Shown: in pieces, positions 10,991 through 21,690 of the stretch | Numbering within the stretch: position 1 is the first letter of the stretch | Layout: each line of letters starts with the position of its first letter | NCBI RefSeq assembly: GCF_029867415.1 | Contig: NC_081184.1 | Location: forward strand, 105,509,692 to 105,573,691 | Direction of reading: 5' to 3' | DNA from: Vicia villosa | Taxonomy: Eukaryota > Streptophyta > Magnoliopsida > Fabales > Fabaceae | Length of the DNA stretch: 64,000 bases | Program-made: the position numbers and the translations under genes | Notes under the pieces: model-generated | Told to the model about the DNA's origin: nothing | What the model saw: the letters and a program-made list of their open reading frames with translations, nothing else | Database searches by the model: none

Positions 10991-11754
10991 GTTGCAAACA
11001 TATAACAAGCACATGAGCACGAAAGTCCTAGGTTCATAGGTTCGACGTAGGGGGCTCTAGGGAGCCAACCTTTTTATGGGAGTGTTCTAGAAGGTCTCAT
11101 GGGGTCGTTCGTAGCCTCCGAGACTTTTTGTCTCTTCGGATTTTAGAACAACTCATTTTATCCATGAGGTTCGAATTTTTGGGGTAGGTTCCCGGAGAGA
11201 TCAGCTAAGTATCCAGTCCAGCCCTCCACAAAGTCAAGCTTCGTTTCGGACCTTTCCAAATACCTAACCCACTCCGAGTGGAGTTATCAGTGAGACTCGT
11301 AAGGCGATTCATGTCCCCTTTTGGTCTCAAAGTTAACTCCCACACTTAAGGTTTAACAACAATTTTATATAACCCAACAGATATAGTAGGAAAAAATATA
11401 TTCATTTAAATAAATATTTAATTAAATTGCGGTGATGAAATTGCGAAGGAAAATAAATAAATAAATAAATAAAATTTAAATATTTAAGAACTAACCTTGG
11501 AATCCGCCCGCTTGCAGTTTTGAGGATGCATTAAAGCAGCGATTATTTAAATAAATATATTTATTTAACTAACATAAATAGTTGGAAAGAATAAATGAAT
11601 AAATAAAAATTTAAATATTTACAAAAATAAATAAACCCTAAAAATGGCTAATTAGCCAAACCCTGACAATTTCGCCAAAAACCTAAACCGTTTGCCACAA
11701 ACCTAAACCTAAACCCTCTCAAGCCTTAGGAGCATAGTAATTCACTGTTAAGTG
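10991..11754 (-). other. Leader of B-, no gene seen
   Basis: Reverse complement of the B+ leader (compare 11040-11240 with 53130-53350, sharing the TTTTAGAACAACTCATTTA block). AT-rich simple sequence lies at 11380-11640. Confidence 0.65.
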
Positions 11755-11772
11755 TCCCCAGCAGAGTCGCCA
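11755..11772 (-). other. Primer-binding site of B-
   Basis: The minus strand reads TGGCGACTCTGCTGGGGA, two bases inside the LTR end. It is identical to the A+ and B+ primer sites. Confidence 0.9.
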
Positions 11773-13071
11773 GCTGTAGCAACCTGCCCTAAAAATTAGC
11801 TTTTAGAGTCGCCACCTATTCTGAAGGGCGAATAGGAAACCCTACGCAGTATAGAGATCGAGGTAAGATACTATATTCAGGTCGAGGGAAGGTGTTAGGC
11901 ACCCTCAACCCTTTCCTAAAGGCTAGTATTCAAAGATGAAGGTTTATGGCTAACTGTCAAGGTTTTATAGCTAAAGAATCGGATATGGGGAAAATTGAGA
12001 TTTTTAGGAAGGGGACTCGCCTTGTTACCAAGTGCCTACGTATCTCCTTAGGGAGAATCAGAGTCAACGTAGTTCGGGCACAAGATTGTACGCCTTAGAA
12101 TTGATTATAGAGATTGTGTGAAGTTGTTTTGAAATTGTTTTGAGGCTCTTCGAATTGCCTATCGCAGTTTGAATTTGATTTGAAAGGGCATTTTGAGTTG
12201 CCCAGGATAAAAATCCTGTAGTATCGTGGTTTAGTGTATTTTAGATGTTTCGGGCGTACAACCCTGATTTGGCACAATTAACCGCAATGATCAATAGGTT
12301 TGATCACCATAGTTAAAAGATTGGGGTTTTGCACCATTACCAATTCAAATCGATTGATTCGATTATCACTAATAATGAATTAACGTATGTTATTATTTTA
12401 TGAATTTGTATTTTTATACTGTTACCTCTCATAACCGATTAATACGATTACAAATAATAACAAATTGATAAGGTATGCTAATCATCATAACCAATAAGAT
12501 GGTTAAAACCATTTAGCAAAATAATGTTTATTTTAATTTATAGGATTTGATTAATTAAATTAATCGATTATTAACCATCGCGACCAATAAATTTAGTCGA
12601 AACGAATAATAAATTGAATCCTAATATTTTGCCAAGAGCCAATGGGATTGGGCGAACCCTAATGTAGTTGCAATTTTTATAGGGTTTTTGTGACTTAAAA
12701 TTAAAAATAATTAAATGAATTAAATCGACATAGTCGAAACAATCGGAAAATCTAGTTCTAAACCCTAGTCATTCAACCTAACCCTAATTATATTCTAATC
12801 TTGACTAAATAAATAAATCCAATTAAATATAATTAATTAATATTCAATCTAAATAACTAAATAAAAATTAATAAAAATAAAATATGTAGAAGAACCTGGA
12901 CCAGATCCTGTGTTGTGGGCTATTGAGTGTTCATGGTGCTCCTCCAACCTTGTGCGTTAGATCTGGACCTAGGTGCAATCCTGTGGCTGATTGGCGAGGG
13001 CGTATGATGAACCCTGGAGAAGCAATGCACTAGATCTGAGAGACAAATTCGTTAAAAAATAATATGTCTTA

Positions 13072-13143
13072 CGCTGGGTTTGAACCCAGGTAATGATGGT
13101 GAGAAGCGTCCGCCTTTAGCCAATAAACCATGGACCAATTGCT
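13072..13143 (-). other. tRNA-like segment in the B- LTR
   Basis: The minus strand has a perfect T-arm-like hairpin CTGGGTTCAAACCCAG, preceded about 45 bases upstream by a D-arm-like GGTTTATTGGCTAAAGG. The B-box GGTTCAAACC is exact. Its place in the LTR corresponds to the 6009-6080 segment of the Ogre LTR. Confidence 0.5.
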
Positions 13144-13765
13144 GATATCATTTAACACGCTGTGAATTAAATATGAAATTTGTTGACTACATTCAAACAG
13201 CAGAAACGCGCGGACAGTGGCTGCACTTCGTCTTCTCCGCGACAACGTTCTTCATCCCTATCCCCTCTTTCCGAAACGCGGTCAATAAATGGAAAATAAC
13301 GCCATGGTTCGACTTAAATTATCCTTCCGAACGTGATAGTACCCTTCACATTGTCCAATTTTGCTTCTATGAACGAATCCCAATTTCCACCTTCTAAACC
13401 CTAACAATGGTGGAATCTTATATATGCAACCAAACCTCAATTAAACATCCAGAAAGCTTCGAATCGTCCATACAAATTCAATGGTGTAGTCAAAATTTAT
13501 TTAGAACGTGTAATCTGGCATAACCGAATCCACCAAAAGTTCGGCGAAAACGTGATGCGTTGGTCCCGGTTCTTGATGCTTCTGGGCTTGATAATGATTG
13601 GGATCTCTTCAAGAGATCCTTGGGAACACATTTGAATCCTTAGAACTCCTTGACTTTCCCTGCAACAAATGAAAAAAAAAAATCAGTTTTCCTTCCTTTT
13701 TTCGAATTCGGCCACAGCTTTGTGGAGGCCAAAAAAAACTCCCCTCTGTCTGCAATTGTTCTTGG

Positions 13766-13773
13766 TTTATATA
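13766..13773 (-). promoter_or_regulatory. Putative TATA box of the B- LTR
   Basis: The minus strand reads TATATAAA about 550 bp inside the LTR start, a position consistent with a U3 promoter. Confidence 0.5.
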
Positions 13774-14318
13774 TCACTGCATTAGGTCAACCAAAATGGC
13801 AAGAATTGATCATTGAGTGTGATTGAAAATTAATTAGAAATCTCATATAAACCTTCTCATTTTGGCCCATGTTGATTCTCCAATGAATCTCACGAATTCC
13901 CCGCAGAAAATGTTGTGTCCCATGTTTTTTTTCCTTTTTGGATTTCATTCACACTTCTTAATATTTATTTGGTAATTAAATGAATAAAAACCTAAATAAA
14001 TAAACAAAATATCATGTATTATTTATTTGGTAATTAAATGAATAATAACCTAAATAAATAAACAAAAATATTATGAAGTCATGGAATGGTCCTTAAGGTT
14101 ATTTTTTTTAATAAAATCGTAAGTATACTCGAATTTAAATCGTGGGTCACATGTCTTTTCAAAACTTAAGTTTCACCATTTTGCTCTCTTTTGAACTTTT
14201 ACCGAATTTATAAGAGAGCGGGTTTGACAATAGAAATGTCAAACCCCATGACTCTTAATTTTGGCTTTTGATGAATTGAAAGACGCAGATTTGATCGGGC
14301 AAATTTTGGGGTATGACA

Positions 14319-15265
14319 ATATGCAATAAATATTGATTGGAATTGATTATTATGAGGCCTATAACCAATTATTTGATTTTTCTTTGATTTATGTGACTTT
14401 AAATTATTATTTAAATGAATAAAAAGCCATATAAAATCAAATAAAATCTATTAATTTGTGGAAAATGAATTTGATAGCTTGGATAGCTTGTGGACCAAGA
14501 TTAAACCTTAAAAAGTTAGGCCCATTTGCAAGAAACTCCAATTTGAACCCCTTTTACTTCACATTTTTCCTTCAAAATTGCCCAACTTTCACAAGGCATA
14601 TCTCCCTCAATTTTTAAGATAAGAAAGAGTTCTAGGACTTTTTGGAAACCTCAAGATGTCCTCTATAAGCCAGTTTGGAACATATGTTTCATTTGGAGAT
14701 TTTATCTTGATGATATGCCCTTTGACAAAAAAACTGCTTTTGGTTGACTTTTGAAAAGGACCTATAATCTTTTGTACCATATCTCCCAAATGAAGCATTT
14801 CTGGCCTTGGCATGTGAGACACAAAGTTGTAGAGAATCCAATTTTCTTCAAAATAGGATTTGAGTGAGAAATTTCTGATATTCCATGTGAAAGTTATGCC
14901 TGGTCAAAGTTCAGTTGACTTCTTAGACCAAAATCCTAATTTAGTAACCATGCCCTTTGTTGATTTTGAAGCTTTTCCCTGATGAATCATGATCAACCTT
15001 TGATCAAATGATAAATGATACTTCATAATATTGATGTTAACCAAAAATCAGGAGTTTTGACTATACTTTGACCATGGTTGACTTTTAGGTGAAACCAGTC
15101 GACTGTGGATCATCTGAGCCATTGAATGGGAAATCCTTGGAGTTGAAGCTTGAATTTTGATATGGAGATAGTTTGGAAAATAATGAGCCATATGAAATCC
15201 ATTAGAGACCTTGACTCATCCATAATCAAATTTTCATTCAAGAAACTCTATTCTCCCTTATTATT
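14319..15265 (-). mobile_element. Fragment of an A-type Ogre-like LTR
   Basis: The sequence runs parallel to 57200-57960 of the A- LTR and, reversed, to 42990-43640 of A+. Shared stretches include GGCATATCTCCCTCAATTTT-like, TTTTGAAAAGGACCTATAAT and GGTCAAAGTTCAGTTGACTT. The B- element interrupts one side and the characteristic GGGGTATGACA terminus is missing on the other, so it is a truncated relic. Confidence 0.75.
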
Positions 15266-15608
15266 GAGGCGGAGGAAACCAATCCTTTTGAAGTTGCTCA
15301 AACCGCCAGGTGGATGACACCTTGATAATACGAAACTATATAGTATATTTGATTTGATTTACATAAATAATGTTTGTACTTTATTTTAATTATTTTATTT
15401 TATTTTAGCATTATGCTGATATTTTCATTGTTTCAGATTAATTAGGTTATTCGAAGATCAATTGAGAAAAGGAAAGAAATCGAGAAGAAATTGTTCAAAA
15501 GTCCAAAGAAATAAAAGGAGGTCTAAATTGCAAAAGAGGGGTGTTGAAGAAGTAGAACAAACTACAAGATGAAGGCCCAAGAACGAAGCGGAAGCTCACC
15601 TCACAAGT

Positions 15609-15752
15609 GGAGGCGCCCGCCTCCAAGGCCCACACCATGTGAGGCCCACGTCTCCAATATATGGGAGACGCACGTCTCCAGTCCACTTGCCATGTCTCCA
15701 ATGGTGGAGACGCCCGTCTCCAAGCCCACACCACTAAGAGACGCCCGTCTTC
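15609..15752. promoter_or_regulatory. Four 16-bp GC-rich palindromes upstream of a TATA box
   Basis: GGAGGCGCCCGCCTCC (15609-15624), GGAGACGCACGTCTCC (15664-15679), GGAGACGCCCGTCTCC (15706-15721) and AGAGACGCCCGTCTTC (15737-15752) lie 155-300 bp upstream of the LTR TATA box. Regular dyads in this position suggest factor-binding sites; function is inferred. Confidence 0.5.
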
Positions 15753-15906
15753 AAAAGCATGTGGGACCCGCCACTTAACCATTTTCTCCACTATTTTCGT
15801 GGACAATTCCAAGTCTTCAATCGTGTCCTATATTTTCTCAACTTCTCCAACCATGATCTCAACTATCTCCACTACTTCTCACATGATAACTTCCAACATT
15901 TTCCAC

Positions 15907-15914
15907 TATATAAA
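15907..15914 (+). promoter_or_regulatory. TATA box of the solo LTR
   Basis: TATATAAA followed by AGATGGG, about 585 bp from the LTR start. It indicates plus-strand transcription starting near 15940. Confidence 0.6.
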
Positions 15915-17440
15915 GATGGGAATATTCATGTAAAAGGGGTGGGACCATTTTTAGTCCCAGCCATAGTTTCTCTCGTTCAGTTTTTCTTATTTTCTATTCC
16001 AGCAATATTTTCCAGCATTCAATTTCAAGTTATTATTTTCTTCTTCTTTTCATAGTTCTAGGCATATATTTTATTTTCTCACAATAGTTTCTACACCGGA
16101 AATTATTGTGTAATTTTTACTGGATCTAACCAAACGTTAGATCATAGTATTTTAATTCCTTGTTTTCCTTATTTGATCGAAGAATTTTAAAAATAGATCC
16201 AACTGACTTGTGGTGGAGTGTTCTCTATTTCAAGTTCAAGAATTAATTCAAGTTATATTTTCAGGTTGTTATTTCTATCATTTATTTAATTTATAGTTTT
16301 ATATTTCTTGCTTATAAATTATTGAATATGCCTAAATATATGAATTATTATTGTTTATGCATGTTTAATTTAATAAGTATGTTTAGCTAAATTAATCAGA
16401 TATCGATATGTAAATTAATCTAACCGAAAGAATCCGAAACAAATTGGCTTAAATAATGTTTTATTAAAAATCACCTTTTTTTGGTTTTAGTGTCTAATTG
16501 AATTTATTAAAAGTTTATAAAATCAACAGAGCGAAAGTTTGAGATTTTAAAACTGGACTAAGGTTAGAAATCAACAGAGCGAGAGTTTGAGATATTTAAT
16601 TGGATAGTAGACACTAGACATTAGGTTTAAGGACAGCGAGAGCGTATTAAAACTAATTAGATATTTATTTATTTTTAAAAAGTGTTTTTAAACTCGGCGG
16701 GGCTGCGAGAGCGTACGTTAGGGAATATTAGCATAATCTGAGTCAATAGAGCGAAAGTTTGAGACAAGGGTTTTTAAGTAAATAATATTTACATGAAAAG
16801 ACATTTTATTAATTATGTTGTTTTCAAAAAGCGTTTCTAAATCTGATAGGACAACGAGAGCGTACATTATGAGTTAGGATCGTAGTCTAAGTCAATAGAG
16901 TGAGAGTTTGGGAGGAGGACTTTTAAACAGACATATTTAATAAAGATTTTTAATTTGATAAAGAACCTAGCCAATGGAACTTCGGATCACCTAAGTTAGA
17001 CGAATTACATACCGATATCCACGCATCAATATATTATCTAGATTTAAGATTTTAGTTTCCCCTTACAAAACAATGGAAATATCACTAGCCTTAGCTTTGC
17101 ATAGTAACTTTAGATAATGGTAGATCAATTCATAGTCCCTGTGGATTTGATATCTTTTAAAACTACACGATACGATTGTGCACTTGCAGTCTTCCGACTA
17201 ATAGACACATAAAGTCGCGATCACACCTATAATACGCTATATATTGTTAGATAAACTCCCATCAAATGAGTTGGAAGTGAATAAGATCAAAAAATATGCG
17301 ACAAAGCATACCATGATATATGGAAAGATATATAGGATGGGATAGGCGTTCCCCATGTTGAGGAGTATAAGAAGAAAGAAATTGTCTTGGTCCTCACAGA
17401 GGTCCACCAAGAAAAATGTGGTAGTCATATTGGTGGTTGA

Positions 17441-19386
17441 TCCTGAAATTGCAGTCATTATTATTTTGATATTCTCTTTAAATTTGATATTTGTGTAATT
17501 TTTTATTTTTCTTATTTTTATTTTAATTATTCAATTAGATTTGCATCTTTGAGATAACTTTACATTCAATAAAGTAGCTTTGGGCCCATGGAAATGTGTT
17601 TATAGCCTTAGTAGTTTGGTCTAATTCAATATGTTGATTATGGCTTGAATCATAAGTTAGAAAATTTAAAATCAAGGTTTTTATGAAGCTTGATTCGAAT
17701 AAGAAATTTTGGTGAATCGAATAAAACATCAATAGGCAGTATGGAATTTCGTTATGTTAGCATGATTTAATCAACGACATGTGTGATTCGAATCATAGAA
17801 CTCCTTGACTGGAATCACAATAACTTTGATTTGAATCATGTGACCTAAGAATATTTAAAAATAGAAATATGATTTGAATCATGCTTTAGCTTGACTCAAA
17901 TCATAGATACAAATCATGATTCAAATCAAATATCAAATTCCTCACATTACTACCTTTGAATCAAATCCTAACCTCGTGATTTGACTCGAATCATTCTGTT
18001 CATTTCTTCATATTTTTTTGTGCATGGCTTTAGCACCTATTTAAATCATTTAGTTGTGTCTTTCTAAGGTTAATTGTCAAGTTGATCATTAGACACAAAG
18101 TGTGACTTTTGTGTTAATCTTGTTGATTGACCAAAGGATATTCTCAAGAAGGATAAGTCTCATAATGATATTATTCTAGAGTGATATCTACTGAAATCAA
18201 TACCCATAGTTTTAGAAAGCTTGAGAAATACTACAAGTGTTTCTTCATTCATAAACATATTCCCTCCTTGATTCAACATTGTGAAAAACTTCCTAGAATA
18301 TTGATATTGTGAAAGTTTTTTTATATGTGTTGTGTGAGATTCTTTAGATACCCTTCATCATCTTTAACATTGTACCAAGAAATTATTTTTAAGGTGCTTA
18401 ACTCTAAAGATTGAGTGTGAGAGGTAGATTCAAGGTACATTAGGGAAGTTAAATGTTTTCTGTAAAGTTTTGATGTGTATCAAGAAAAACAACCGTTTTA
18501 TGTCTATGGTATCTAGTGTGTGTACTATATGGAAGAATTCGTTGGAGTTGAGTAAAGGTTATCGTAAAATGAAGTTAGGAGTTATCCAATCTTTCTTAGC
18601 TAGAACATTGCTCAAACAAGACATCAGTGGATTCGAGTAAATGTTGTTGGAGAACGGAAGTTTGGAGCAAGATTGTTGAATCTAGTAAGATTATTGGATC
18701 AAGATCATTTAAGATCTTGAATGTGTGCAGTTGAGTAATTCGCTTCAAAAAAATGAATGTCAATTTAGATGTGTGTTTAGCATTGAGCTTGTAGTATTCA
18801 GATTGTTAATAATCTACTCTACTGTACCAAAATACTTGTATCATGATCTTTATAAATAGTGGAAGACATTATAATTTTCAATGGTTAAACCATTGTAGAG
18901 TGAACTAAGCTCTAGCGAGAACGATTGAGTTAAACCACTATACATTTAGTGTACATTTTTCTTTTCCATATCTCCTTTAATTTTGTGCATTATATCATAT
19001 GCTTATTTGTTTATCTTTAGAATGACATCTAGATTTTGATCTTGCTTATAGTGTTTTATCTTATATGTTTAAGCCTGTGGTGTATCTAGTTTAATATTAT
19101 TTTATTCTATGATTATGATTGTAAAGACTCTATGTTTGGATTAATCTATAGTTGTTATATCTTAATTTTGAGATATGTCCAAAATTGTATTATGATCAGT
19201 ATTGAACTTCTTGTTAAAGGAAACTTTTTTTATCCTAGTTTTGCTAAATTTTAACTTATTTTAATTAGGCTTGAGTCTTTTAAACTTGAGTCTTGAGAGG
19301 GTACTTGTCTTAAAATTTTAGATTTGAATTCCGCTTAATACAAATGATTTTTATGTTGGACCAAATCCATACTTAAAACCAAACAA
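17441..19386. other. AT-rich old sequence, probably degraded copia LTR; no gene seen
   Basis: The motif GATTCGAATCA and variants (GATTTGAATCAT, GACTCAAATCAT) recur about ten times between 17648 and 18000. Later sequence (18880-19380) has phrases typical of long copia LTRs. No intact ends, PBS or coding frame were found, so the assignment is tentative. Confidence 0.35.
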
Positions 19387-19530
19387 TTGCAAGCGAATAG
19401 TGTTATTGATCCAATTGAATTAGTCGATATTAAAGTCGGCTATGAAAATTTAAATAAAAAAACTTTAACCAAACATGTTGGCATCACTACCACTAGCCAA
19501 AAAATAATCTCACACCTGCTCGAGCTCTTC

Positions 19531-19540
19531 TTATATATAT
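19531..19540 (+). promoter_or_regulatory. TATA box of the small host gene
   Basis: TTATATATAT lies 78 bp upstream of the ATG and is followed by a C/T-rich stretch (CCCACCTCTCTC, TTCTCTTCTCTCCC) typical of plant transcription starts and leaders. Confidence 0.6.
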
Positions 19541-19617
19541 CTTCACTCAACTCATCATCAATAATCATTTCCCACCTCTCTCTACGTTCTCTTCTCTCCC
19601 TATTCTCTCTATCTGAA

Positions 19618-19797
19618 ATGGAGCCACCGAGAAGGGGACAAGTAAAGATCAGAGTAATCAAGAGTCTATACCAATCCGTGACGGCGTTTGCTTCTTTGTC
19701 CGGCGATGGTGGATCCAACAACGGTAACGGTAACGGAACAGAAGACGGAAATCGTTCCCCTTCTACTCCACCTCCGACTACGAATGGATATAATTGA
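19618..19797 (+). CDS. Small host protein of unknown function (59 aa)
   Basis: A 59-codon single-exon frame beginning MEPPRRGQVKIRVIKSL. The N-terminal ~27 residues are basic and could form an amphipathic helix. The rest is low complexity: a Gly/Asn-rich stretch (GDGGSNNGNGNGTEDGNR) and a Ser/Thr/Pro-rich tail ending NGYN. No signal peptide or membrane segment is seen. The frame is open further upstream to 19387, but the ATG at 19618 is preferred because it follows a TATA box at 19531 and a pyrimidine-rich leader, and is the only start giving a conventional 5' UTR. It shows no transposon features and lies between repeat blocks. It resembles small MEPPxRGQ-type plant proteins I think I have seen, but I cannot name a function. 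It could also be a retained gene fragment. Confidence 0.6.
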   Translation: MEPPRRGQVKIRVIKSLYQSVTAFASLSGDGGSNNGNGNGTEDGNRSPSTPPPTTNGYN

Positions 19798-20492
19798 TCT
19801 TCACTTCTTTGATGTTCCATGCTCCCTATTAGGTCTCTCCAAAGGCTGATGCTGGGAAACGTTAACTAGTACTAGTTGAAAATATGCATCTTATGTATTT
19901 TTTCTTTTGCTCTCATTTTCTATTACTATATGCTGATTATTGTATAATTATGATGGGTGTATGAAATTTTGAAAGTTTGTTTTTTTATCAGTTATTTCAA
20001 TATATATTTAGTGGTTAATTATGTTTTAAAAAAATATGATTAAATAATGTTTTTTTATCAGTTATTTCATTATATATTGTATTTATGGATTAGAAACTAT
20101 TATATTTATTAAACATACTTAAATAATGTTTCAAATTTACATGCTCAACTATATCATTGAATATTTTTTGCTCAACTATATCAATCAATATTTTTTATTC
20201 TTAATTTGTTGAAATTTGCACTTGAAAGATACCAGATTGGTCATTGACTGAATTGGAAATAATCAATTCTGACTGTTTAGAATAGAAAATAGGAATGAAA
20301 ATGACAAGCACATGCAAATGGATTCTTCAACCATTACATTGAAGCTTTTTCTTCATAATGAACAACTTGAAATATGTTCTAATAATTAATAATTAGATAT
20401 TATAAAAAATTAATAATCAATATTAGATATACTTCTCTCAATTGAAGTTAACAAAGGTTAGAAGTTATAATTTATTGTTTTGTATAAATGAC
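19798..20492. other. 3' flank of the small gene, no further gene seen
   Basis: Probable 3' UTR followed by AT-rich sequence. 20251-20398 is repeated, diverged, at 23971-24122. Confidence 0.5.
20251..20398 (+). repeat. Direct duplicate, copy 1
   Basis: Shares long stretches with 23971-24122 (ATAGGAATGAAAATGACAAG, GCAAATGGATTCTTC, AATATGTTCTA), with scattered substitutions. Same orientation, about 3.7 kb apart. Confidence 0.8.
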
Positions 20493-20969
20493 TGTATTCG
20501 ACATAGGTTTGTTCGACTTAGTAAAAGTCAATTGTATTCGACAAAATCGAATATAGCATATAATTGTTAAGTCGAAATGTAATTATTAGTATATTTTGGG
20601 CTTAGACGGTATGTTTTAAGCTTGTGCTTTGGTTGTCAATAAATAAGCATGTCGTTGTAATAAAACACAGCTTTCAGAGTTAATAGTTTCAACATCAATG
20701 TTATAATAAAATTTTCCCTTTAGTGTTTTCTCTCTTTTCTCTTCTTCTTCTTCCTCATCTTTTTTGAAAATCCTAATTGTTCTAACAAATTGGTATTAAC
20801 AGGCCCGGTTGTGATTCAATGAGATTCTGAAATGGCAACCGGAAACACAACATCAACGCAATTTCCAATGAATTTGTTGGTTTTCAAAGGTGAAAACTAC
20901 GAGAGGTGGGTTGCGCAAATGAAAGTCATCTTTAGATTTCAAGATGTGGGACAAGATGTCGAACATTGA
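20493..20969 (+). mobile_element. Truncated Ty1/copia element: 5' LTR, PBS and gag start
   Basis: A 295-bp LTR-like segment starts TGTATTCGAC (20493) and ends TCTAACA (20787), with a C/T-rich R region and a TAATAAAA signal near 20660. Three bases later comes a PBS-like TGGTATTAACAGGCC (initiator-Met type, diverged), then a gag ATG. The downstream body is missing, and no second LTR is recognised. Confidence 0.7.
20832..20969 (+). pseudogene. copia gag N-terminal stub
   Basis: A 45-codon frame from ATG to TGA starting MATGNTTSTQFPMNLLVFKG, with NYERWVAQMKVIF. This is the conserved first motif of copia-type gag (F.GENY..W...M...F). Full gag proteins run several hundred residues, so this copy is cut off by the stop at 20967 and following unrelated sequence. 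It is not expected to function. Confidence 0.7.
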
Positions 20970-21690
20970 AGACATAGCCATTGTAGGCAGTTATTTCTAT
21001 ACTAGTATATATAGTAGTTCTAGCGTTAGGAATCGGGTGGCAATATCATTGTAAAATCTCTATAGAATTCAAAGTACCTAAGTCAAGGCGAGAAACGAGT
21101 TTGTGATAACTATGTATGATTCTGCACACTAACTTCTATTCATTTAAATAGAGCATTTCAGTTACTTTTACTTACTTTTTCCAAGCCTTTATTTTCATTT
21201 CCAACTTAGTTTATAGCAAACTTCGACATAGTCGAAGCATTTACTTTGTTTTCATTTCCAAAACTGTTTTTTCACTTTCGTAGTCTATTTCAAACTTATA
21301 ACACCATTCAAACACTTTTCTCTTCGAAATTATGCACAAAATGCCTAAAATTTTCTAGTTTGATCTTACAAGTAATTATTCAAATCTAAGTGATTGTTTA
21401 CCAAAATCACGGGTAAATAGAACCTTAACGTGTTCTAGAAGATTATTGAAGAAGAAACACCAAAAGAAGCGTAGGACAAGTTAAAGAATTTGTACAGCGG
21501 AGAAGATTATTGTACATTTTTAACAAGTACACATATATACATATGATTCGACCATATATTATCCGATGCGGAACTCTTTAACAATGTTTTTTCAAATTTT
21601 AAAGAAAAATAGTTTCAATCTATACAAGTATTTGTTCATTCAAATAATTTTATTAAAATTATACTTTTGTTTAATTTTATCTCTACAAAA
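20970..21690. other. No gene seen
   Basis: AT-rich sequence containing short LTR-like phrases (for example CTTCGACATAGTCGAAG near 21218) but no coding frame or paired ends. Confidence 0.4.

Larger units (their letters stand above)
8604..14318 (-). mobile_element. Ogre-like non-coding element B- (5' LTR, PBS, leader repeats; interrupted)
   Basis: A minus-strand LTR (14318-11775) with PBS (11772-11755) is followed by a leader, a tandem-repeat block and about 1.7 kb of sequence similar to the post-gag region of the A elements. For example, 9175-9240 resembles 48899-48960 and 60733-60800, including the shared ATTAACATCCTTATATCTCC. No gag or pol is visible in this part. The element is interrupted at 8603/8604 by the Ogre copy, so its 3' end lies outside the window. 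Its outer flank ATATG (14319-14323) would be the target duplication. It is probably a non-autonomous derivative mobilised by Ogre proteins. Confidence 0.75.
11775..14318 (-). mobile_element. 5' LTR of element B- (2.5 kb)
   Basis: It runs from TGTAGCAACCTGCCC on the plus strand at 11775 to GGGGTATGACA at 14318, giving TGTCATACCCC...GCTACA in element orientation. Both ends match the B+ LTR (49958-52787), but the middle portions do not obviously align. No gene is visible. Confidence 0.88.
15323..17223 (+). mobile_element. Solo LTR (1.9 kb) with 5-bp target duplications
   Basis: Termini are TGATAATACG and GTCGCGATCA (TGAT...ATCA inverted ends), flanked directly by CACCT at 15318-15322 and again at 17224-17228. 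Neither a PBS nor a PPT adjoins it, and the flanks rejoin a single pol reading frame, so this is a solo LTR left by LTR-LTR recombination. It contains a palindrome cluster, a TATA box and a downstream region with five imperfect copies of an AACAGAGCGAAAGTTTGAG motif between about 16528 and 16905. The retrotransposon family is not identified. Confidence 0.85.
15266..17440 (+). pseudogene. Decayed Ty3/gypsy pol piece (RNase H to integrase junction), split by a solo LTR
   Basis: Excising the solo LTR and one copy of its target duplication gives one reading frame across 15266-15322 and 17229-17333. It carries a motif like ARWMTPIIRY, typical of the linker between RNase H and integrase in plant Ty3/gypsy polyproteins. 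After an in-frame TAG and a frame change, the frame at 17360-17437 contains LVLTEVHQEKCGSHIGG. This corresponds to the N-terminal zinc-binding part of integrase (usually EVHEGICGNHSGG in the family). Only about 80 codons remain, no catalytic residues are present, and an ancient dead copy is the only sensible reading. Lineage within Ty3/gypsy is uncertain. Confidence 0.7.

Noticed and set aside
19387..19617. N-terminal extension of the small gene to 136 codons
   Set aside because: The extension would lie upstream of and across the TATA box and has no protein-like character.
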